From NCBI GenBank assembly GCA_029433525.1, contig JAQTIF010000002.1, positions 434,001 through 498,000 on the forward strand: a DNA stretch of 64,000 nt, given 5' to 3'. The DNA is from Enterobacteriaceae bacterium ESL0689 (lineage in GTDB: Bacteria; Pseudomonadota; Gammaproteobacteria; Enterobacterales; Enterobacteriaceae). The stretch's first letter is position 1, and each line of letters opens with the position of its first letter. Shown piece after piece: positions 8,076 to 18,580 of this stretch. A program made the translations under genes and the position numbers. Below the pieces are notes generated by a model. That model saw only the letters and a list, made by a program, of their open reading frames with translations. It was not told where the DNA came from and made no database searches.

Positions 8076-9443
8076 TTGATTACACATGTTAGTCCACTTG
8101 GTTCAATGGATATGTTGTCTCAACTGGAAGTGGACATGCTTAAACGTACTGCCAGTAGTGACATCTATCAGCTTTTCCGTAATTGCTCCCTGGCGGTACT
8201 GAACTCGGGCAGCCAGACAGATAACAGTCAGGAGCTTCTGTCGCGCTTTAAGAATTTCGATATTAATGTGCTGCGTCGTGAGCGGGGCGTCAAACTGGAG
8301 CTTATCAACCCGCCAGAGGAAGCGTTCGTTGATGGCCGGATTATCCGCTCTCTGCAAGCCAACCTGTTCGCCGTGCTGCGCGATATTCTGTTCGTTTACG
8401 GACAACTGCACAATACGGTCGCGTTCCCGGAAGCCGATCTCAACAACCCGGTATATATCACCAATCTGGTCTTTTCGATCCTTCGTAACGCGCGGGCGTT
8501 ACATGTGGGTGAGGAGCCGAATCTGATCGTCTGCTGGGGCGGTCACTCAATTAATGCCAGTGAATATCTGTACGCGCGTCACGTCGGTACACAACTGGGT
8601 CTGCGTGAACTGAATATTTGTACCGGCTGTGGCCCCGGTGCGATGGAAGCCCCGATGAAAGGGGCGGCAGTGGGTCACGCCCAGCAACGTTATAAGGACA
8701 GCCGTTTTATTGGTATCACTGAGCCTTCGATCATTGCTGCTGAGCCGCCTAATCCGCTGGTCAACGAGCTGTTAATCATGCCAGATATCGAAAAACGGCT
8801 TGAAGCCTTTGTCCGACTCGCCCACGGTATTATCATCTTTCCTGGCGGTGTCGGCACAGCGGAAGAGTTGCTGTACCTGCTCGGCATTTTAATGCACCCG
8901 AATAATCAATCTCAGGTTTTGCCGCTGATCCTCACCGGGCCACAGGAAAGCGCTGACTACTTCCGTGTGCTGGATGAGTTCATTGTTCATACGCTCGGTG
9001 AATCAGCACGCCACCATTACCGCATTATTACCGGTGATGCCGCAGAAGTAGCACGACAAATGCGCAAAGCCATGCCGCTGGTGAAAGAGTGCCGTCTGGA
9101 AACCGGCGATGCTTACAGCTTTAACTGGTCGATCCGCATCCCGTCAGAGCTGCAGATGCCATTTAATCCGTCTCATGAAAACATGGCTAATCTCAAACTC
9201 TCACCGGATCAACCCGTTGCCACCCTCGCCGCTGATCTGCGTCGGGCGTTCTCCGGTATCGTTGCGGGGAATGTTAAACAAGTGGGCATTCAGGCTATCG
9301 AAAAATTCGGCGCTTACAAACTGCATGGCGATCCGCAAATCATGCACCGTATGGATGAGCTGCTGCAGAGTTTTATCACTCAGCACCGAATGAAACTCCC
9401 CGGCGGCAGCGCCTATGTCCCGTGCTATGAAATTCACGCCTGA
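8076..9443 (+). CDS. ppnN: Pyrimidine/purine nucleotide 5'-monophosphate nucleosidase PpnN
   Basis: PpnN (YgdH) cleaves nucleoside monophosphates to base and ribose 5-phosphate; the E. coli enzyme is activated by (p)ppGpp. The LOG-family signature PGGVGTAEE is near residue 260, with the partner motif [14 protein letters not shown] upstream. The start is TTG at 8076: it aligns with the E. coli start ([14 protein letters not shown]) and has AAGGAG seven bases upstream, while the longer frame from 8058 would swallow that ribosome-binding site. The protein has 455 residues against 454 in E. coli. Confidence 0.96.
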   Translation: MITHVSPLGSMDMLSQLEVDMLKRTASSDIYQLFRNCSLAVLNSGSQTDNSQELLSRFKNFDINVLRRERGVKLELINPPEEAFVDGRIIRSLQANLFAVLRDILFVYGQLHNTVAFPEADLNNPVYITNLVFSILRNARALHVGEEPNLIVCWGGHSINASEYLYARHVGTQLGLRELNICTGCGPGAMEAPMKGAAVGHAQQRYKDSRFIGITEPSIIAAEPPNPLVNELLIMPDIEKRLEAFVRLAHGIIIFPGGVGTAEELLYLLGILMHPNNQSQVLPLILTGPQESADYFRVLDEFIVHTLGESARHHYRIITGDAAEVARQMRKAMPLVKECRLETGDAYSFNWSIRIPSELQMPFNPSHENMANLKLSPDQPVATLAADLRRAFSGIVAGNVKQVGIQAIEKFGAYKLHGDPQIMHRMDELLQSFITQHRMKLPGGSAYVPCYEIHA

Positions 9444-9749
9444 TTAATACGCTATCATCGGGTCAGGATCATCATCCCTGACCCGGATGGTCTCTCCTGT
9501 CCGCTTCCCCTGACACGATGGAAAAATAACATCAATTGTTAAAAGCTAACATTATTGTGTCAAAAATAACCATATCGATAACATGTTATCGCAATTGCGA
9601 TCACGATCACTGATACACACCAGCAATAAATATATCTTCTCGCCGCCATCTCTAGTGTAAAATTTCTTAAATTAATAAGTTTAAAGCATTTAATGTCGAA
9701 AGCTAGATCTTAATCATTCTCTTTCCGCTATTTTTTCCAGGAGATAAAG
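9444..9749. other. sdaC upstream regulatory region
   Basis: This 306-base gap holds the ppnN hairpin and then AT-rich sequence. Two candidate protein sites are visible: a perfect 16-base palindrome CGATAACATGTTATCG at 9576-9591, and, five bases on, a CRP-like site TGCGA-N6-TCACT at 9596-9611 (8 of 10 consensus bases). E. coli sdaC is activated by CRP, which supports the second. I could not fix the promoter itself. Confidence 0.5.
9459..9485 (+). terminator. Hairpin after ppnN
   Basis: CGGGTCAGG and CCTGACCCG form a 9-bp stem with a 9-base loop, 16 bases after the ppnN stop. There is no long T-run, so it may be a weak terminator or an mRNA-stabilising hairpin. Confidence 0.55.
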
Positions 9750-11039
9750 ATGGAAAATACTCAGGTCAGTATGCCCATTTCAGAAGCCACCCAGAGTGAC
9801 TGGCAAAAAACCGATACCATGTGGATGCTAGGACTGTATGGTACAGCGATCGGTGCAGGCGTGTTATTCCTGCCAATTAACGCCGGTGTCGGTGGTATGA
9901 TCCCCCTGATTATCATGGCGATCCTTGCTTTCCCGATGACCTTTTTCGCCCACCGTGGCATGACCCGTTTTGTCCTGTCGGGCAAACAACCTGGCGAAGA
10001 TATTACCGAAGTCGTCGAAGAACACTTCGGTAGCGGAGCAGGAAAACTGATTACCCTGCTCTACTTTTTTGCTATTTATCCTATTCTGCTGGTATACAGT
10101 GTTGCCATCACCAATACTGTTGAGAGCTTCATGACCCATCAGCTGCAGATGACAGCACCGCCGCGTGCCATCCTCTCGCTGGTGTTAATTATCGGTATCA
10201 TGACCATTGTCCGTTTCGGCGAACAGATGATTGTTAAAGCCATGAGTATTCTGGTATTCCCGTTCGTTATCGCCCTGATGATTCTGGCGTTCTATCTGAT
10301 TCCACAATGGAATACCAGTTCGCTGGCAACGCTCTCCCTGAGCAGTGCTAGCACGAGCGGACACGGCCTGTGGATGACACTCTGGCTGGCTATTCCGGTA
10401 ATGGTATTCTCCTTTAATCACTCCCCGATTATCTCATCCTTCGCCGTGGCGAAGCGGGAAGAGTATGGTAATGGCGCGGAGAAAAAGTGCTCCCGTATTC
10501 TGGCCCGTGCGCATGTCATGATGGTACTGACAGTGATGTTCTTCGTCTTCAGTTGCGTACTCAGCCTGTCGCCTGCTGATCTGATTGCGGCAAAAGCACA
10601 GAATATCTCTATTTTGTCCTATCTGGCTAACCACTTTAATGCACCCGTTATCGCCTGGATGGCCCCGATCATTGCCATCATTGCCATCACTAAATCTTTT
10701 CTCGGCCACTATCTGGGAGCGCGTGAAGGCTTTAATGGTATCGTAATCAAATCGCTGCGTAGTAAAGGTAAAAGCATCGAAATCAGCAAACTGAATAAAA
10801 TCACCGCGCTATTCATGCTGCTCACCACCTGGGCTGTCGCCACATGGAATCCAAGCATTCTCGGGATGATCGAAACACTTGGTGGCCCGGTTATCGCGAT
10901 GATCCTGTTCCTGATGCCTATGTATGCCATCCATAAAATCCCGGCCATGCGTCAATACAACGGTAAGATCAGCAATATCTTTGTTGTGATCATCGGACTG
11001 ATAGCAATTTCCGCGATTTTCTACTCTTTATTCAATTAA
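9750..11039 (+). CDS. sdaC: Serine/H+ symporter SdaC
   Basis: An inner-membrane serine transporter of the HAAAP amino-acid permease family, 429 residues as in E. coli, with about eleven hydrophobic segments. The N-terminal stretch [19 protein letters not shown] is the family's first helix. The start has AGGAG seven bases upstream. It is followed after a 52-base gap by the serine deaminase gene sdaB, with which it forms an uptake-and-degradation operon. Confidence 0.95.
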   Translation: MENTQVSMPISEATQSDWQKTDTMWMLGLYGTAIGAGVLFLPINAGVGGMIPLIIMAILAFPMTFFAHRGMTRFVLSGKQPGEDITEVVEEHFGSGAGKLITLLYFFAIYPILLVYSVAITNTVESFMTHQLQMTAPPRAILSLVLIIGIMTIVRFGEQMIVKAMSILVFPFVIALMILAFYLIPQWNTSSLATLSLSSASTSGHGLWMTLWLAIPVMVFSFNHSPIISSFAVAKREEYGNGAEKKCSRILARAHVMMVLTVMFFVFSCVLSLSPADLIAAKAQNISILSYLANHFNAPVIAWMAPIIAIIAITKSFLGHYLGAREGFNGIVIKSLRSKGKSIEISKLNKITALFMLLTTWAVATWNPSILGMIETLGGPVIAMILFLMPMYAIHKIPAMRQYNGKISNIFVVIIGLIAISAIFYSLFN

Positions 11040-11045
11040 CGTAAC

Positions 11046-11067
11046 TACGCCACCCAGCGGTGGCGTA
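11046..11067 (+). terminator. Intercistronic hairpin between sdaC and sdaB
   Basis: TACGCCACC and GGTGGCGTA form a perfect 9-bp stem with loop CAGC, directly after the sdaC stop. Only three T follow, so partial termination or mRNA protection between the two operon genes is more likely than full termination. Confidence 0.5.
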
Positions 11068-11091
11068 TTTCCCGATAACACTGGATGCATC

Positions 11092-12456
11092 ATGATCAGC
11101 GTATTTGATATTTTTAAAATTGGCATTGGTCCTTCCAGCTCCCACACTGTCGGCCCAATGAAAGCAGGCAAACAGTTTATCGACGATCTGATCGCCCGCA
11201 AGCAACTGTCTGAAGTCACCACAATTATTGTTGATGTTTACGGCTCTCTTTCGCTGACCGGGAAAGGACACCATACCGATATCGCGATTATTATGGGTCT
11301 GGCAGGAAATCTGCCTGACAACGTAGAGATCGATACTATCCCTGCATTTATTCAGGATGTTAATACCCACGGACGCCTTATGCTGGCCAATGGTCAACAG
11401 GAAATCGCCTTTCCGGTTGATCAATGTATCAATTTTCACAGTGAAAACCTGCCACGGCATGAAAATGGCATGCGCCTCACCGCATTGAACGGTGACAACG
11501 TCCTCTATCATCAGACTTACTACTCTATCGGCGGCGGATTTATTGTCGATGAACACCATTTTGGCCAGCGTCACGATGCTCCAGGCCAGGTGCCTTATCC
11601 GTACAAAAGTGCAGCGGATTTACAAAGGCACTGCCTCAAACACGGGCTTTCGCTTTCCGGCCTGATGATGAAAAATGAGCTGGCGCTACATAGCCGGCAA
11701 GAGCTGGAACACTATTTTGCCGCGATCCATGCGGTGATGATCCACTCAATAGAACATGGGATAGCGACAGAAGGCGTGTTACCCGGCAGGCTACGCATCC
11801 CCCGTCGGGCTCCAGCCTTACACCGGATGCTGGTCAGCCAGAGTTACAATAAAGATCCGATGACCGTTGTTGACTGGATCAATCTGTTTGCCCTGGCGGT
11901 CAGTGAAGAAAATGCCGCCGGGGGTCGTGTGGTGACTGCGCCGACCAACGGTGCCTGCGGCATCGTACCGGCAGTCCTCGCCTATTATGATAAATTTATC
12001 GATAAAATTAACGCCGATTCTCTGGCGCGTTACCTGCTGACTACCAGCGCTATCGGCTCACTGTATAAAATGAATGCTTCCATCTCGGGTGCAGAGGTGG
12101 GCTGCCAGGGGGAAGTCGGGGTTGCCTGTTCGATGGCTGCAGCAGGTCTGGCTGAATTGCTGGGTGCCAATCCTGTTCAGGTGTGTATCGCGGCTGAAAT
12201 TGCTATGGAGCATAACCTTGGCCTTACCTGCGATCCCGTCGCCGGACAGGTTCAGGTGCCCTGTATCGAGCGCAACGCCATCGCTGCGGTTAAAGCGGTC
12301 AATGCCGCACGGATGGCCTTACGCCGCGATAGCGAACCCCGTGTCTGTCTTGATAAGGTGATCGAAGCCATGTATGAAACCGGCAAAGATATGAACGCCA
12401 AATATCGTGAAACGTCGCGCGGTGGTCTGGCACTAAAAATTATCGCCTGCGATTAA
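11092..12456 (+). CDS. sdaB: L-serine ammonia-lyase SdaB
   Basis: This cytosolic Fe-S enzyme deaminates L-serine to pyruvate and ammonia. At 454 residues it is the single-chain type with fused beta and alpha domains. The start [19 protein letters not shown] is the beta-domain signature. The 4Fe-4S cysteines are in [12 protein letters not shown] and [14 protein letters not shown], and the alpha domain holds APTNGACGI. The pairing with sdaC favours the SdaB orthologue over SdaA. Confidence 0.96.
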   Translation: MISVFDIFKIGIGPSSSHTVGPMKAGKQFIDDLIARKQLSEVTTIIVDVYGSLSLTGKGHHTDIAIIMGLAGNLPDNVEIDTIPAFIQDVNTHGRLMLANGQQEIAFPVDQCINFHSENLPRHENGMRLTALNGDNVLYHQTYYSIGGGFIVDEHHFGQRHDAPGQVPYPYKSAADLQRHCLKHGLSLSGLMMKNELALHSRQELEHYFAAIHAVMIHSIEHGIATEGVLPGRLRIPRRAPALHRMLVSQSYNKDPMTVVDWINLFALAVSEENAAGGRVVTAPTNGACGIVPAVLAYYDKFIDKINADSLARYLLTTSAIGSLYKMNASISGAEVGCQGEVGVACSMAAAGLAELLGANPVQVCIAAEIAMEHNLGLTCDPVAGQVQVPCIERNAIAAVKAVNAARMALRRDSEPRVCLDKVIEAMYETGKDMNAKYRETSRGGLALKIIACD

Positions 12457-12465
12457 GCACCCTGA

Positions 12466-12503
12466 TGGCGTGATACCGCCTCAATGAACGCAGTATCACG
12501 CCA
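12466..12503 (+). terminator. Hairpin after sdaB
   Basis: TGGCGTGATAC and GTATCACGCCA form an 11-bp perfect stem around a 16-base loop, ten bases after the sdaB stop. It lies between the convergent genes sdaB and rlmM; no T-run follows. Confidence 0.55.
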
Positions 12504-12564
12504 GGTCATAGGCGATCACCCAGGACGTAGAGCGGATTACCGCTCCTATGCGATCCGCAAAGTG

Positions 12565-13665
12565 TTAACGTTGATCACGTCGCCCACCGACAGCGGCCCA
12601 TAAGCGGCGCACATGTACCGTGACCTCTTCACGATCATGGTACAACTGGCGTGCCTGCAGCTGAGCGTTGACGCCATGCTCATCCAGTTGTTGCTGAATA
12701 AAAGCGAGATTACGCGATAATTCCTCGTAACGTTTTTTCATCGGCAGTTTGAGGTTGAAAATCGTTTCCCGACACCAACCCTTGACCAGCCATTGCGCCA
12801 TCAGTGCCGCGACTTTCGCCGGTTTCTCCACCATGTCGCACACCATCCAGGAGATATTTTGTCGTTCGGGACGATAGCGGAAACCATCTTCACGCCGCCA
12901 GATCACCTGACCGGTGTCGATCAGGCTCTGTGCCATCGGGCCATTATCTACCGCCGTGACCCACATATTGCGTTTGACCAGTTGATAGCTCCAGCCCCCA
13001 GGACAGGCCCCGAGATCCACGGAATACATCCCATTTGCCAGCCGCTCATCCCATTCATCTGCCGGGATAAAGACATGGAATGCCTCTTCCAGTTTCAGGG
13101 TCGAGCGACTCGGGGCATCAGCCGGAAATTTCAGTCGCGGGATCCCCATATAGAAGGGAGAATTGTTATGGCTATAAGAATAACCGCAGTAACAGCAGCC
13201 CGGTGCGACAAAAAACAGATGGATCACCGGACGCTTCGGCGCAGCGTAATCACTCAGCACCCCCGCTTCACGCAATGCCGAACGCAACGGGACGGTCAGT
13301 TTACGACAGAACTTGAGCAGCGCTTTACTTTCGTTGGTATCGGCAACCTCTACCCGTAAATCTCCCGCTTTTTCTATCTGATCCTGCAATCGGGCGACGA
13401 TGGGCGTGATACGATCATCCGGCGGCAGATCACGCAGCAAGTCACCCGCTAGAAACATCTGGCGGGCAAAGATCAGCGAGCTAAACGATAGCTCACGTAT
13501 CAGTTTGTCGCCATCCGTGGGCTGATAGCATTCAAAAATGATATAGCCACTATCCGGTTTGACCCGCGCAAAACCGAACACCTCAAGACGGGAGGCTTTA
13601 TCGCTGATTTCGGCGGCACACTCCTTTTCAAATCCGGGACGGCAATAAAGAATTACCTTATTCAT
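12565..13665 (-). CDS. rlmM: 23S rRNA 2'-O-ribose methyltransferase RlmM
   Basis: RlmM methylates the ribose of C2498 of 23S rRNA in the peptidyl-transferase centre, using SAM. The 366-residue protein from the ATG at 13665 equals the E. coli length. The N-terminal THUMP-like region starts [12 protein letters not shown]; the Rossmann domain has the SAM loop [13 protein letters not shown], and [12 protein letters not shown] is conserved near the C-terminus. The start overlaps the end of ygdD by eight bases, so the two are translationally coupled. Confidence 0.95.
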   Translation of the reverse strand: MNKVILYCRPGFEKECAAEISDKASRLEVFGFARVKPDSGYIIFECYQPTDGDKLIRELSFSSLIFARQMFLAGDLLRDLPPDDRITPIVARLQDQIEKAGDLRVEVADTNESKALLKFCRKLTVPLRSALREAGVLSDYAAPKRPVIHLFFVAPGCCYCGYSYSHNNSPFYMGIPRLKFPADAPSRSTLKLEEAFHVFIPADEWDERLANGMYSVDLGACPGGWSYQLVKRNMWVTAVDNGPMAQSLIDTGQVIWRREDGFRYRPERQNISWMVCDMVEKPAKVAALMAQWLVKGWCRETIFNLKLPMKKRYEELSRNLAFIQQQLDEHGVNAQLQARQLYHDREEVTVHVRRLWAAVGGRRDQR

Positions 13666-14053
13666 GCGCAATGTTCCTGGACTTCAGGCGAACAGCCCCC
13701 ATTAACATTAGCAGCCAACCGACCAGAAAGCAGGTTCCCCCTACCGGAGTGACGAATGCCCACAGGCGTAAATGAGAGAGCGCCAGACAATACAGGCTAC
13801 CGCTAAATAAAACGGTCCCCAGCGCCAGAAAGATACTGCTCCAGTAGAACCAGATACTGACACGGCGTTGCATGGTTATCGCCAGCCCCCAGATAGCCAG
13901 GGTATGAAAAGCCTGGTACTGCAATCCGGTATCGATCCACGCCATGTCCTCGGTGCCCAGTGATCGACTGAGTACATGGGCGCCAAACGCACCGAGAGCA
14001 ACATAAATAAAACCACTGAGTGCGGTGAATATCATCATAAAACGGCTGGTCAT
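13658..14053 (-). CDS. ygdD: DUF423 inner-membrane protein YgdD
   Basis: A 131-residue, four-helix integral membrane protein of the DUF423 family with no known function, identical in length to E. coli YgdD. Recognisable stretches are [44 protein letters not shown] and [16 protein letters not shown]. It lies between gcvA (19 bases upstream) and rlmM (overlapping), the conserved enterobacterial order. Confidence 0.95.
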   Translation of the reverse strand: MTSRFMMIFTALSGFIYVALGAFGAHVLSRSLGTEDMAWIDTGLQYQAFHTLAIWGLAITMQRRVSIWFYWSSIFLALGTVLFSGSLYCLALSHLRLWAFVTPVGGTCFLVGWLLMLMGAVRLKSRNIAHE

Positions 14054-14072
14054 TTGTTTATCCTGTCAGATT

Positions 14073-14990
14073 TTATTGTTGATAACGACAACGAAATTTT
14101 TCCTGTTCGCCTGCCGCTTTCGCCATAATCCACTGGCGAAAAGCGGCTATTTTACCTGATTCAGCCTGGCTGTCATGGCAAACCAGATAAAATGCATTCT
14201 TACTGACCAGCACATCATTAAACGGGCAGACCAGTCGCCCGGCCTCAATTTCAGATAGCGACATTACATTATTGGCTAACGCGACACCTTGTCCGTGGAT
14301 CGCCGCCTGCAATACCATCGCACTGTGGCTGAAAATCGGCCCTTGCTGCACATTGATGGTATCCAGCCCTAACTGATGAATATAGGTTTGCCAGTCACGC
14401 CGTGAAATATCATGTAACAGCGTATGTTGTGCCAGATCTTCCGGGGTTTTTAAGCCATTATCACCCCCTAACAGTGCTGGCGCGCAGACTGGCAATAAAT
14501 ATTCGGCATACAGTTTTTCAACCCGTAGTCCTGGCCAGTTACCGCGGCCATAGAAAATGGCGATATCGACGTCGTCGGCCAGTTTATCCTGCTGGCGATC
14601 GACCGCCTGAATTCTGACGTCGATTCCCGGAAAAGCGCTATTAAAACTGGCCAGCCGTGGCACCAGCCACTGGATGGCAAAACTCGGTAATAAACTCACC
14701 GTCAGAGCGCCTTTAGCGCTACGAGCCTGGAGTTTATCTGTCGCTTCAGCCAGCTGTGAAAAGATCTCTTTGATCTCCTGGAAATAGCCCTGCCCCTCTT
14801 CGGTGAGCAACAGAGAACGATTGCGGCGGCGAAACAGTTTCAGTCCCAGAAAGCTCTCCAGCGATTTGATTTGATGGCTGACCGCCGCTTGTGTGACAAA
14901 AAGCTCCTCAGCAGCACGGGTGAAACTAAGATGACGGGCTGCAGCGTCAAAAACACGTAATGCATTCAACGGCGGTAATCGCTTTGACAT
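14073..14990 (-). CDS. gcvA: LysR-type glycine cleavage regulator GcvA
   Basis: GcvA activates gcvTHP and the small RNA gene gcvB when glycine is abundant and represses gcvTHP otherwise. The protein has 305 residues from the ATG at 14990; an upstream in-frame start would add 19 residues without homology. The LysR helix-turn-helix (LSFTRAAEELFVTQAAVSHQIKSLE) is at residues 20-45, followed by the linker FRRRNRSLLLTEEG and the effector domain. gcvB is transcribed divergently 128 bases away, as in E. coli. Confidence 0.97.
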   Translation of the reverse strand: MSKRLPPLNALRVFDAAARHLSFTRAAEELFVTQAAVSHQIKSLESFLGLKLFRRRNRSLLLTEEGQGYFQEIKEIFSQLAEATDKLQARSAKGALTVSLLPSFAIQWLVPRLASFNSAFPGIDVRIQAVDRQQDKLADDVDIAIFYGRGNWPGLRVEKLYAEYLLPVCAPALLGGDNGLKTPEDLAQHTLLHDISRRDWQTYIHQLGLDTINVQQGPIFSHSAMVLQAAIHGQGVALANNVMSLSEIEAGRLVCPFNDVLVSKNAFYLVCHDSQAESGKIAAFRQWIMAKAAGEQEKFRCRYQQ

Positions 14991-15082
14991 GAATTCTCTG
15001 ACCTGGGTGTTAACTGAAATGAATAAAAAAACACAGGTTTTATCCATTAGTTTTTTTTATCCGAATCATTATAATTTGTCTG

Positions 15083-15111
15083 TTGTGGTTATACCAGTGA
15101 ATACCTATAGT
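15083..15111 (+). promoter_or_regulatory. gcvB promoter
   Basis: TTGTGG (15083-15088) and TATAGT (15106-15111) are 17 bases apart and place the start six bases on, at the ACTTCC that begins GcvB. The region is shared with the divergent gcvA promoter and should hold the GcvA site. Confidence 0.8.
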
Positions 15112-15117
15112 AGCGCC

Positions 15118-15312
15118 ACTTCCTGAGCCAAAACAGAGCACTTTCTGGAATGCGTGTTTCAGCAAGTCTTTGGCTAATGGTTGTGATGTTGTGTTGTTGT
15201 GTTTGCAATTTGGTCTGCATTTGTCGACCACAGTAGTTTAGCTACTATTTTATTCATTCCCTGTCTGTCCATAGTGATTTTATGTTGCACCGCTACTGCG
15301 GTGCTTTTTTTT
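15118..15312 (+). ncRNA. gcvB: GcvB small RNA
   Basis: The sequence matches E. coli GcvB from its first base (ACTTCCTGAGCC, TGGAATGCGTGTT) through the G/U-rich R1 seed region (GGTTGTGATGTTGTGTTGTTGTGTTTGCAAT at about 15179-15209), then CCTGTCTGTCCATAGTGATT, to the terminator GCACCGC-tact-GCGGTGC plus T8. GcvB pairs with many amino-acid and peptide transporter mRNAs with the help of Hfq. The length of 195 bases is close to the 200 of E. coli. The R1 seed is almost unchanged. Confidence 0.97.
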
Positions 15313-15467
15313 ATCCCACGCTGGGCCCGTTTTTGCGCGCCGGGCGCTAAGAAGATCATATTTCTCAATGCACTAAAGGTGCACATATTATATTAAATCG
15401 TTTAAATATCGCCATTATTTAAATGATAAAAACGATCGATTAACAAATTTTGATTGTTATATTCAAT

Positions 15468-15494
15468 TAAAAATCTTCTAAATGACGCCGATAA
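15468..15494 (+). promoter_or_regulatory. Sigma-28 (FliA) promoter of the chemoreceptor gene
   Basis: TAAAAATC-N11-GCCGATAA. The -10 element GCCGATAA is a perfect match to the sigma-28 consensus and the -35 matches 5 of 8 bases (TAAAGTTT), with exact spacing. It stands about 100 bases before the chemoreceptor start, placing the gene in the late flagellar/chemotaxis regulon. Confidence 0.88.
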
Positions 15495-15592
15495 CATATT
15501 TCGTTAAATCATCATGGACTTATATCATTATTTGGTAATTTCGTCACTGCTCACACACATTATTGACTACTTCAGCCCATAGGAAGCATGGA

Positions 15593-17167
15593 ATGTTAAG
15601 CCGCTTGAAAATCATAACTATTTTAATGATGATATTATCTCTTTTTGGTCTTGTACAAATCGTTTCAGGTGGTCTTTTTTTTCGGTCTCTTGATGTAGAG
15701 AAAGAAAGATTATCTGAATTACGCACTTTTCATAATGAACATTCTGAGTTAAATAGCGTCTGGATCGAATTGCTGAAAACACGTTCGATTATCGGGGTAT
15801 CTGCCATACAACATCTGGTCAGTAAAGAACAAGGGGGTAGCACACATCTTGACAGCGGTAAATTACTGACTGATGCAAGCACTGCCTTACAGAAAGCGGA
15901 ACGTCACTGGAAAAACTATACGGCATCAATCCAAAAAAGTATGAAATATTATTCAGTTAACATTCATGGTAAACAGGACAAATTAAATGACAGTTATTCT
16001 GCTTTCCACGATGCACTCCAGGATTTAATTCATTCGCTGCAACAAAACGATATCGACACCGCAAATAAACAGCCTACCCAGGCTTTTCAGGATGCTTTTG
16101 ATACCGCCTATAATGAATATATCGAAAGAATCGCGAATGAATTCAAAATTGCTGAATATGACGCTAACAATGCAGAAAATATCGCGTTTTGGATGCAGAC
16201 TATCTTTCTGATTATTGTTCTGTTGTTGATTATCATAGTCTGGATAGGTTTACGTAACGCCTTACTGATCCCGCTCACCAAAACCATTAATAGTATCCAG
16301 CAAATTGCTGCGGGTAATCTGTCAACCCATATTGAACTCAGTGGTTTTTATGAAGTCAGACAGCTAGCCACTATCCTGCTTCATATGCAAAATGAACTCA
16401 TCCAAATGGTATCAAATGTTCGTAACAGCGCGGATGAAGTGATGAATGGTGCCAGTCACATCTCTACCGGAAGTCAGGATCTTTCTGCTCGTACCGAGCA
16501 ACAGGCCGCTTCACTGGAAGAAACGGCAGCCAGTATGTCCGAGCTGACAACCACGGTAAAACAGAATGCCGATAATGCCGCCCAGGCGCGTCAGGTGGTG
16601 ATTAATGCCTCTGAAATCGCGAAACGTGGCAGTAAAGCGGTTGATAGCATGGTGCACACCATCGGTGATATCACCGATAGTTCCCAGAAAATTAATGATA
16701 TTACCAAAGTGATCGATGGCATCGCTTTTCAGACTAATATCCTGTCAATCAATGCGGCAGTTGAGGCGGCGCGTGCCGGTACACAAGGGCGCGGATTTGC
16801 CGTCGTCGCGAATGAAGTCCGCCGTCTGGCATTGAGCAGCGCCAAAGCAGCAAAAGAGATCAAAACATTGATCGATGATTCGAGTGATAAAGTTAAAACC
16901 GGCTCGACACTGGCGACCGCGGCCGGGGATACGATGAATGAAATTGTCAACGCGGTTGAGCAGGTTACTGCACTGATGATTGAAATTGCAGCCGCTTCCG
17001 ATGAGCAGAGTCGGGGCATTGAGCAAATTGGCATCGCCATTACCACCATGGATGGTGTGACACAGCAGAATAATGCCTTAGCCAATAAGTCAACTTCTGC
17101 GGCGCTGGAGTTAGAAAACCAGGTCAACTGTCTGACGCAAGCCGTAGCAAAATTCGCTATCCAGTAA
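15593..17167 (+). CDS. Methyl-accepting chemotaxis protein
   Basis: A 524-residue chemoreceptor from the ATG at 15593 (AGGAAG upstream). TM1 lies at about 6-33, a 150-residue periplasmic four-helix-bundle-type sensor domain follows, then TM2 at about 187-212, HAMP to about 265, and the cytoplasmic signalling coiled coil. The hairpin tip IAFQTNILSINAAVEAARAG is the CheA/CheW contact region; the usual GEQGRG reads GTQGRG here. The C-terminus ends KFAIQ and lacks the NWETF-type pentapeptide that tethers CheR and CheB, so it probably depends on major receptors for adaptation. The ligand cannot be deduced. It occupies the gcvB-csdA interval, where E. coli has ygdI. Confidence 0.93.
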   Translation: MLSRLKIITILMMILSLFGLVQIVSGGLFFRSLDVEKERLSELRTFHNEHSELNSVWIELLKTRSIIGVSAIQHLVSKEQGGSTHLDSGKLLTDASTALQKAERHWKNYTASIQKSMKYYSVNIHGKQDKLNDSYSAFHDALQDLIHSLQQNDIDTANKQPTQAFQDAFDTAYNEYIERIANEFKIAEYDANNAENIAFWMQTIFLIIVLLLIIIVWIGLRNALLIPLTKTINSIQQIAAGNLSTHIELSGFYEVRQLATILLHMQNELIQMVSNVRNSADEVMNGASHISTGSQDLSARTEQQAASLEETAASMSELTTTVKQNADNAAQARQVVINASEIAKRGSKAVDSMVHTIGDITDSSQKINDITKVIDGIAFQTNILSINAAVEAARAGTQGRGFAVVANEVRRLALSSAKAAKEIKTLIDDSSDKVKTGSTLATAAGDTMNEIVNAVEQVTALMIEIAAASDEQSRGIEQIGIAITTMDGVTQQNNALANKSTSAALELENQVNCLTQAVAKFAIQ

Positions 17168-17181
17168 ATGACACTGCCATC

Positions 17182-17213
17182 AAAACAGCCAGGTTCTGCG
17201 GCCTGGCTGTTTT
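17182..17213 (+). terminator. Terminator of the chemoreceptor gene
   Basis: AAAACAGCCAGG and CCTGGCTGTTTT form a 12-bp perfect stem with an 8-base loop, 14 bases after the stop; the T-arm provides the U-tract. Confidence 0.9.
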
Positions 17214-17371
17214 AACCCTCGCCCTGAATAACAATCACAGCCACCAGCTGTAATACCTTAAAAATAAGCACCAGAGAACAAAAGCAGGCCACAAGGCCAA
17301 CATATTCTCCCGCCATCCTTGCCCCCAAAGATAAATTGCGCGACGATCAGCGCATGATAATGAGGGGTTCT

Positions 17372-18580
17372 ATGCGTTCATTCCATCCTGAGCAGTTTCG
17401 TCGTCAGTTTCCGGCACTCGCCGATACGGGTGTCTATCTTGATAGTGCCGCGACCACCCTAAAACCACAGGCGGTGATCACCGCCAGCGACCAGTTTTAT
17501 CGCCACAGTGTGGGTAATGTGCACCGCAGCCAGTTTGCCGCCGCCCGCCAGCTTACCGGGCGCTATGAAGCGGCGCGTGAACGTGTGGCGGCACTGCTCA
17601 ACGCCCCTGGCTGGCAAAATATCGTCTGGACGCACGGTACGACAGAGGCGATTAATATGGTGGCGCAAAGTTATCTGCGTCCGCGCCTGAAACCAAGCGA
17701 TGAAATTATCGTCAGTGAGGCTGAACATCACGCCAATCTTATTCCCTGGCTGATGGTTGCCGAACAGACGGGAGCAAAGGTTATCAAGCTGCCTGTCGGT
17801 TTCGATCGACTGCCGGATATAGCACGCCTGCCTGCGCTCATCACCCCTCGTAGTCGGCTGCTGGCTATCAGTCAGATGTCGAACGTGACCGGCGGCTGTC
17901 CTGATCTGACAAAGGCTATCGATTATGCTCATCAGGCTGGGATGGTCGTGATGGTCGACGGGGCCCAGGGTATCGTCCACGCGCCCGCTGACGTACAAAA
18001 AATGGATATCGACTTTTACGCCTTCTCAGGCCATAAGTTATATGGCCCGACGGGAACCGGCGCACTGTATGGTAAAAGTGAGCTGCTGGAGGAGATGCCA
18101 TCGTGGCTGGGCGGCGGCAAAATGGTCAGCGAGGTCAGTTTTGATGGTTTTCGTACCCAACCGGTACCGTACCGTCTGGAAGGGGGAACACCCGATATCG
18201 CGGGTGTTATTGGGCTTGAGGCGGCGCTCGCCTGGCTGACAGAGATCGATCTCGTGCAGGCGGAAGCGTGGAGTTGCCAGCTGGCTAGCCAGGCGGAACT
18301 GGCGCTGGCACAACGTCCGGGCTTTCGCTCTTTCCGCTGCCAGCAATCCAGCCTGCTGGCCTTTGATTTTACCGGTATACATGCCAGTGATATGGCCACG
18401 CTGCTGGCCGAGTCTGGCATCGCCCTGCGAGCCGGGCAACATTGCGCTCAACCATTGCTGGCGGCACTGGGTGTGAATAATCTCCTGCGCGCCTCATTTG
18501 CCCCCTATAATACACAGGATGATGTTGATGCGCTGGTTTACGCCGTTGATTGCGCACTGGAAATACTGGGAGATTTATGA
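17372..18580 (+). CDS. csdA: Cysteine desulfurase CsdA
   Basis: This PLP enzyme removes sulfur from cysteine and passes it to CsdE. The protein has 402 residues from the ATG at 17372 (GAGG eight bases upstream). The PLP lysine lies in [10 protein letters not shown] and the persulfide cysteine in [11 protein letters not shown], the class II (SufS-like) arrangement. It overlaps csdE by four bases (ATGA) and is followed by convergent tcdA, which uses CSD sulfur-transfer function in tRNA ct6A formation, the conserved CSD cluster. Confidence 0.96.
   Translation: MRSFHPEQFRRQFPALADTGVYLDSAATTLKPQAVITASDQFYRHSVGNVHRSQFAAARQLTGRYEAARERVAALLNAPGWQNIVWTHGTTEAINMVAQSYLRPRLKPSDEIIVSEAEHHANLIPWLMVAEQTGAKVIKLPVGFDRLPDIARLPALITPRSRLLAISQMSNVTGGCPDLTKAIDYAHQAGMVVMVDGAQGIVHAPADVQKMDIDFYAFSGHKLYGPTGTGALYGKSELLEEMPSWLGGGKMVSEVSFDGFRTQPVPYRLEGGTPDIAGVIGLEAALAWLTEIDLVQAEAWSCQLASQAELALAQRPGFRSFRCQQSSLLAFDFTGIHASDMATLLAESGIALRAGQHCAQPLLAALGVNNLLRASFAPYNTQDDVDALVYAVDCALEILGDL

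Noticed and set aside
12793-13359. 188-codon plus-strand frame inside rlmM, and similar long antisense frames in tcdA, mltA, ptrA and cca
   Set aside because: They are antisense shadows of strongly conserved genes with typical codon use on the other strand.
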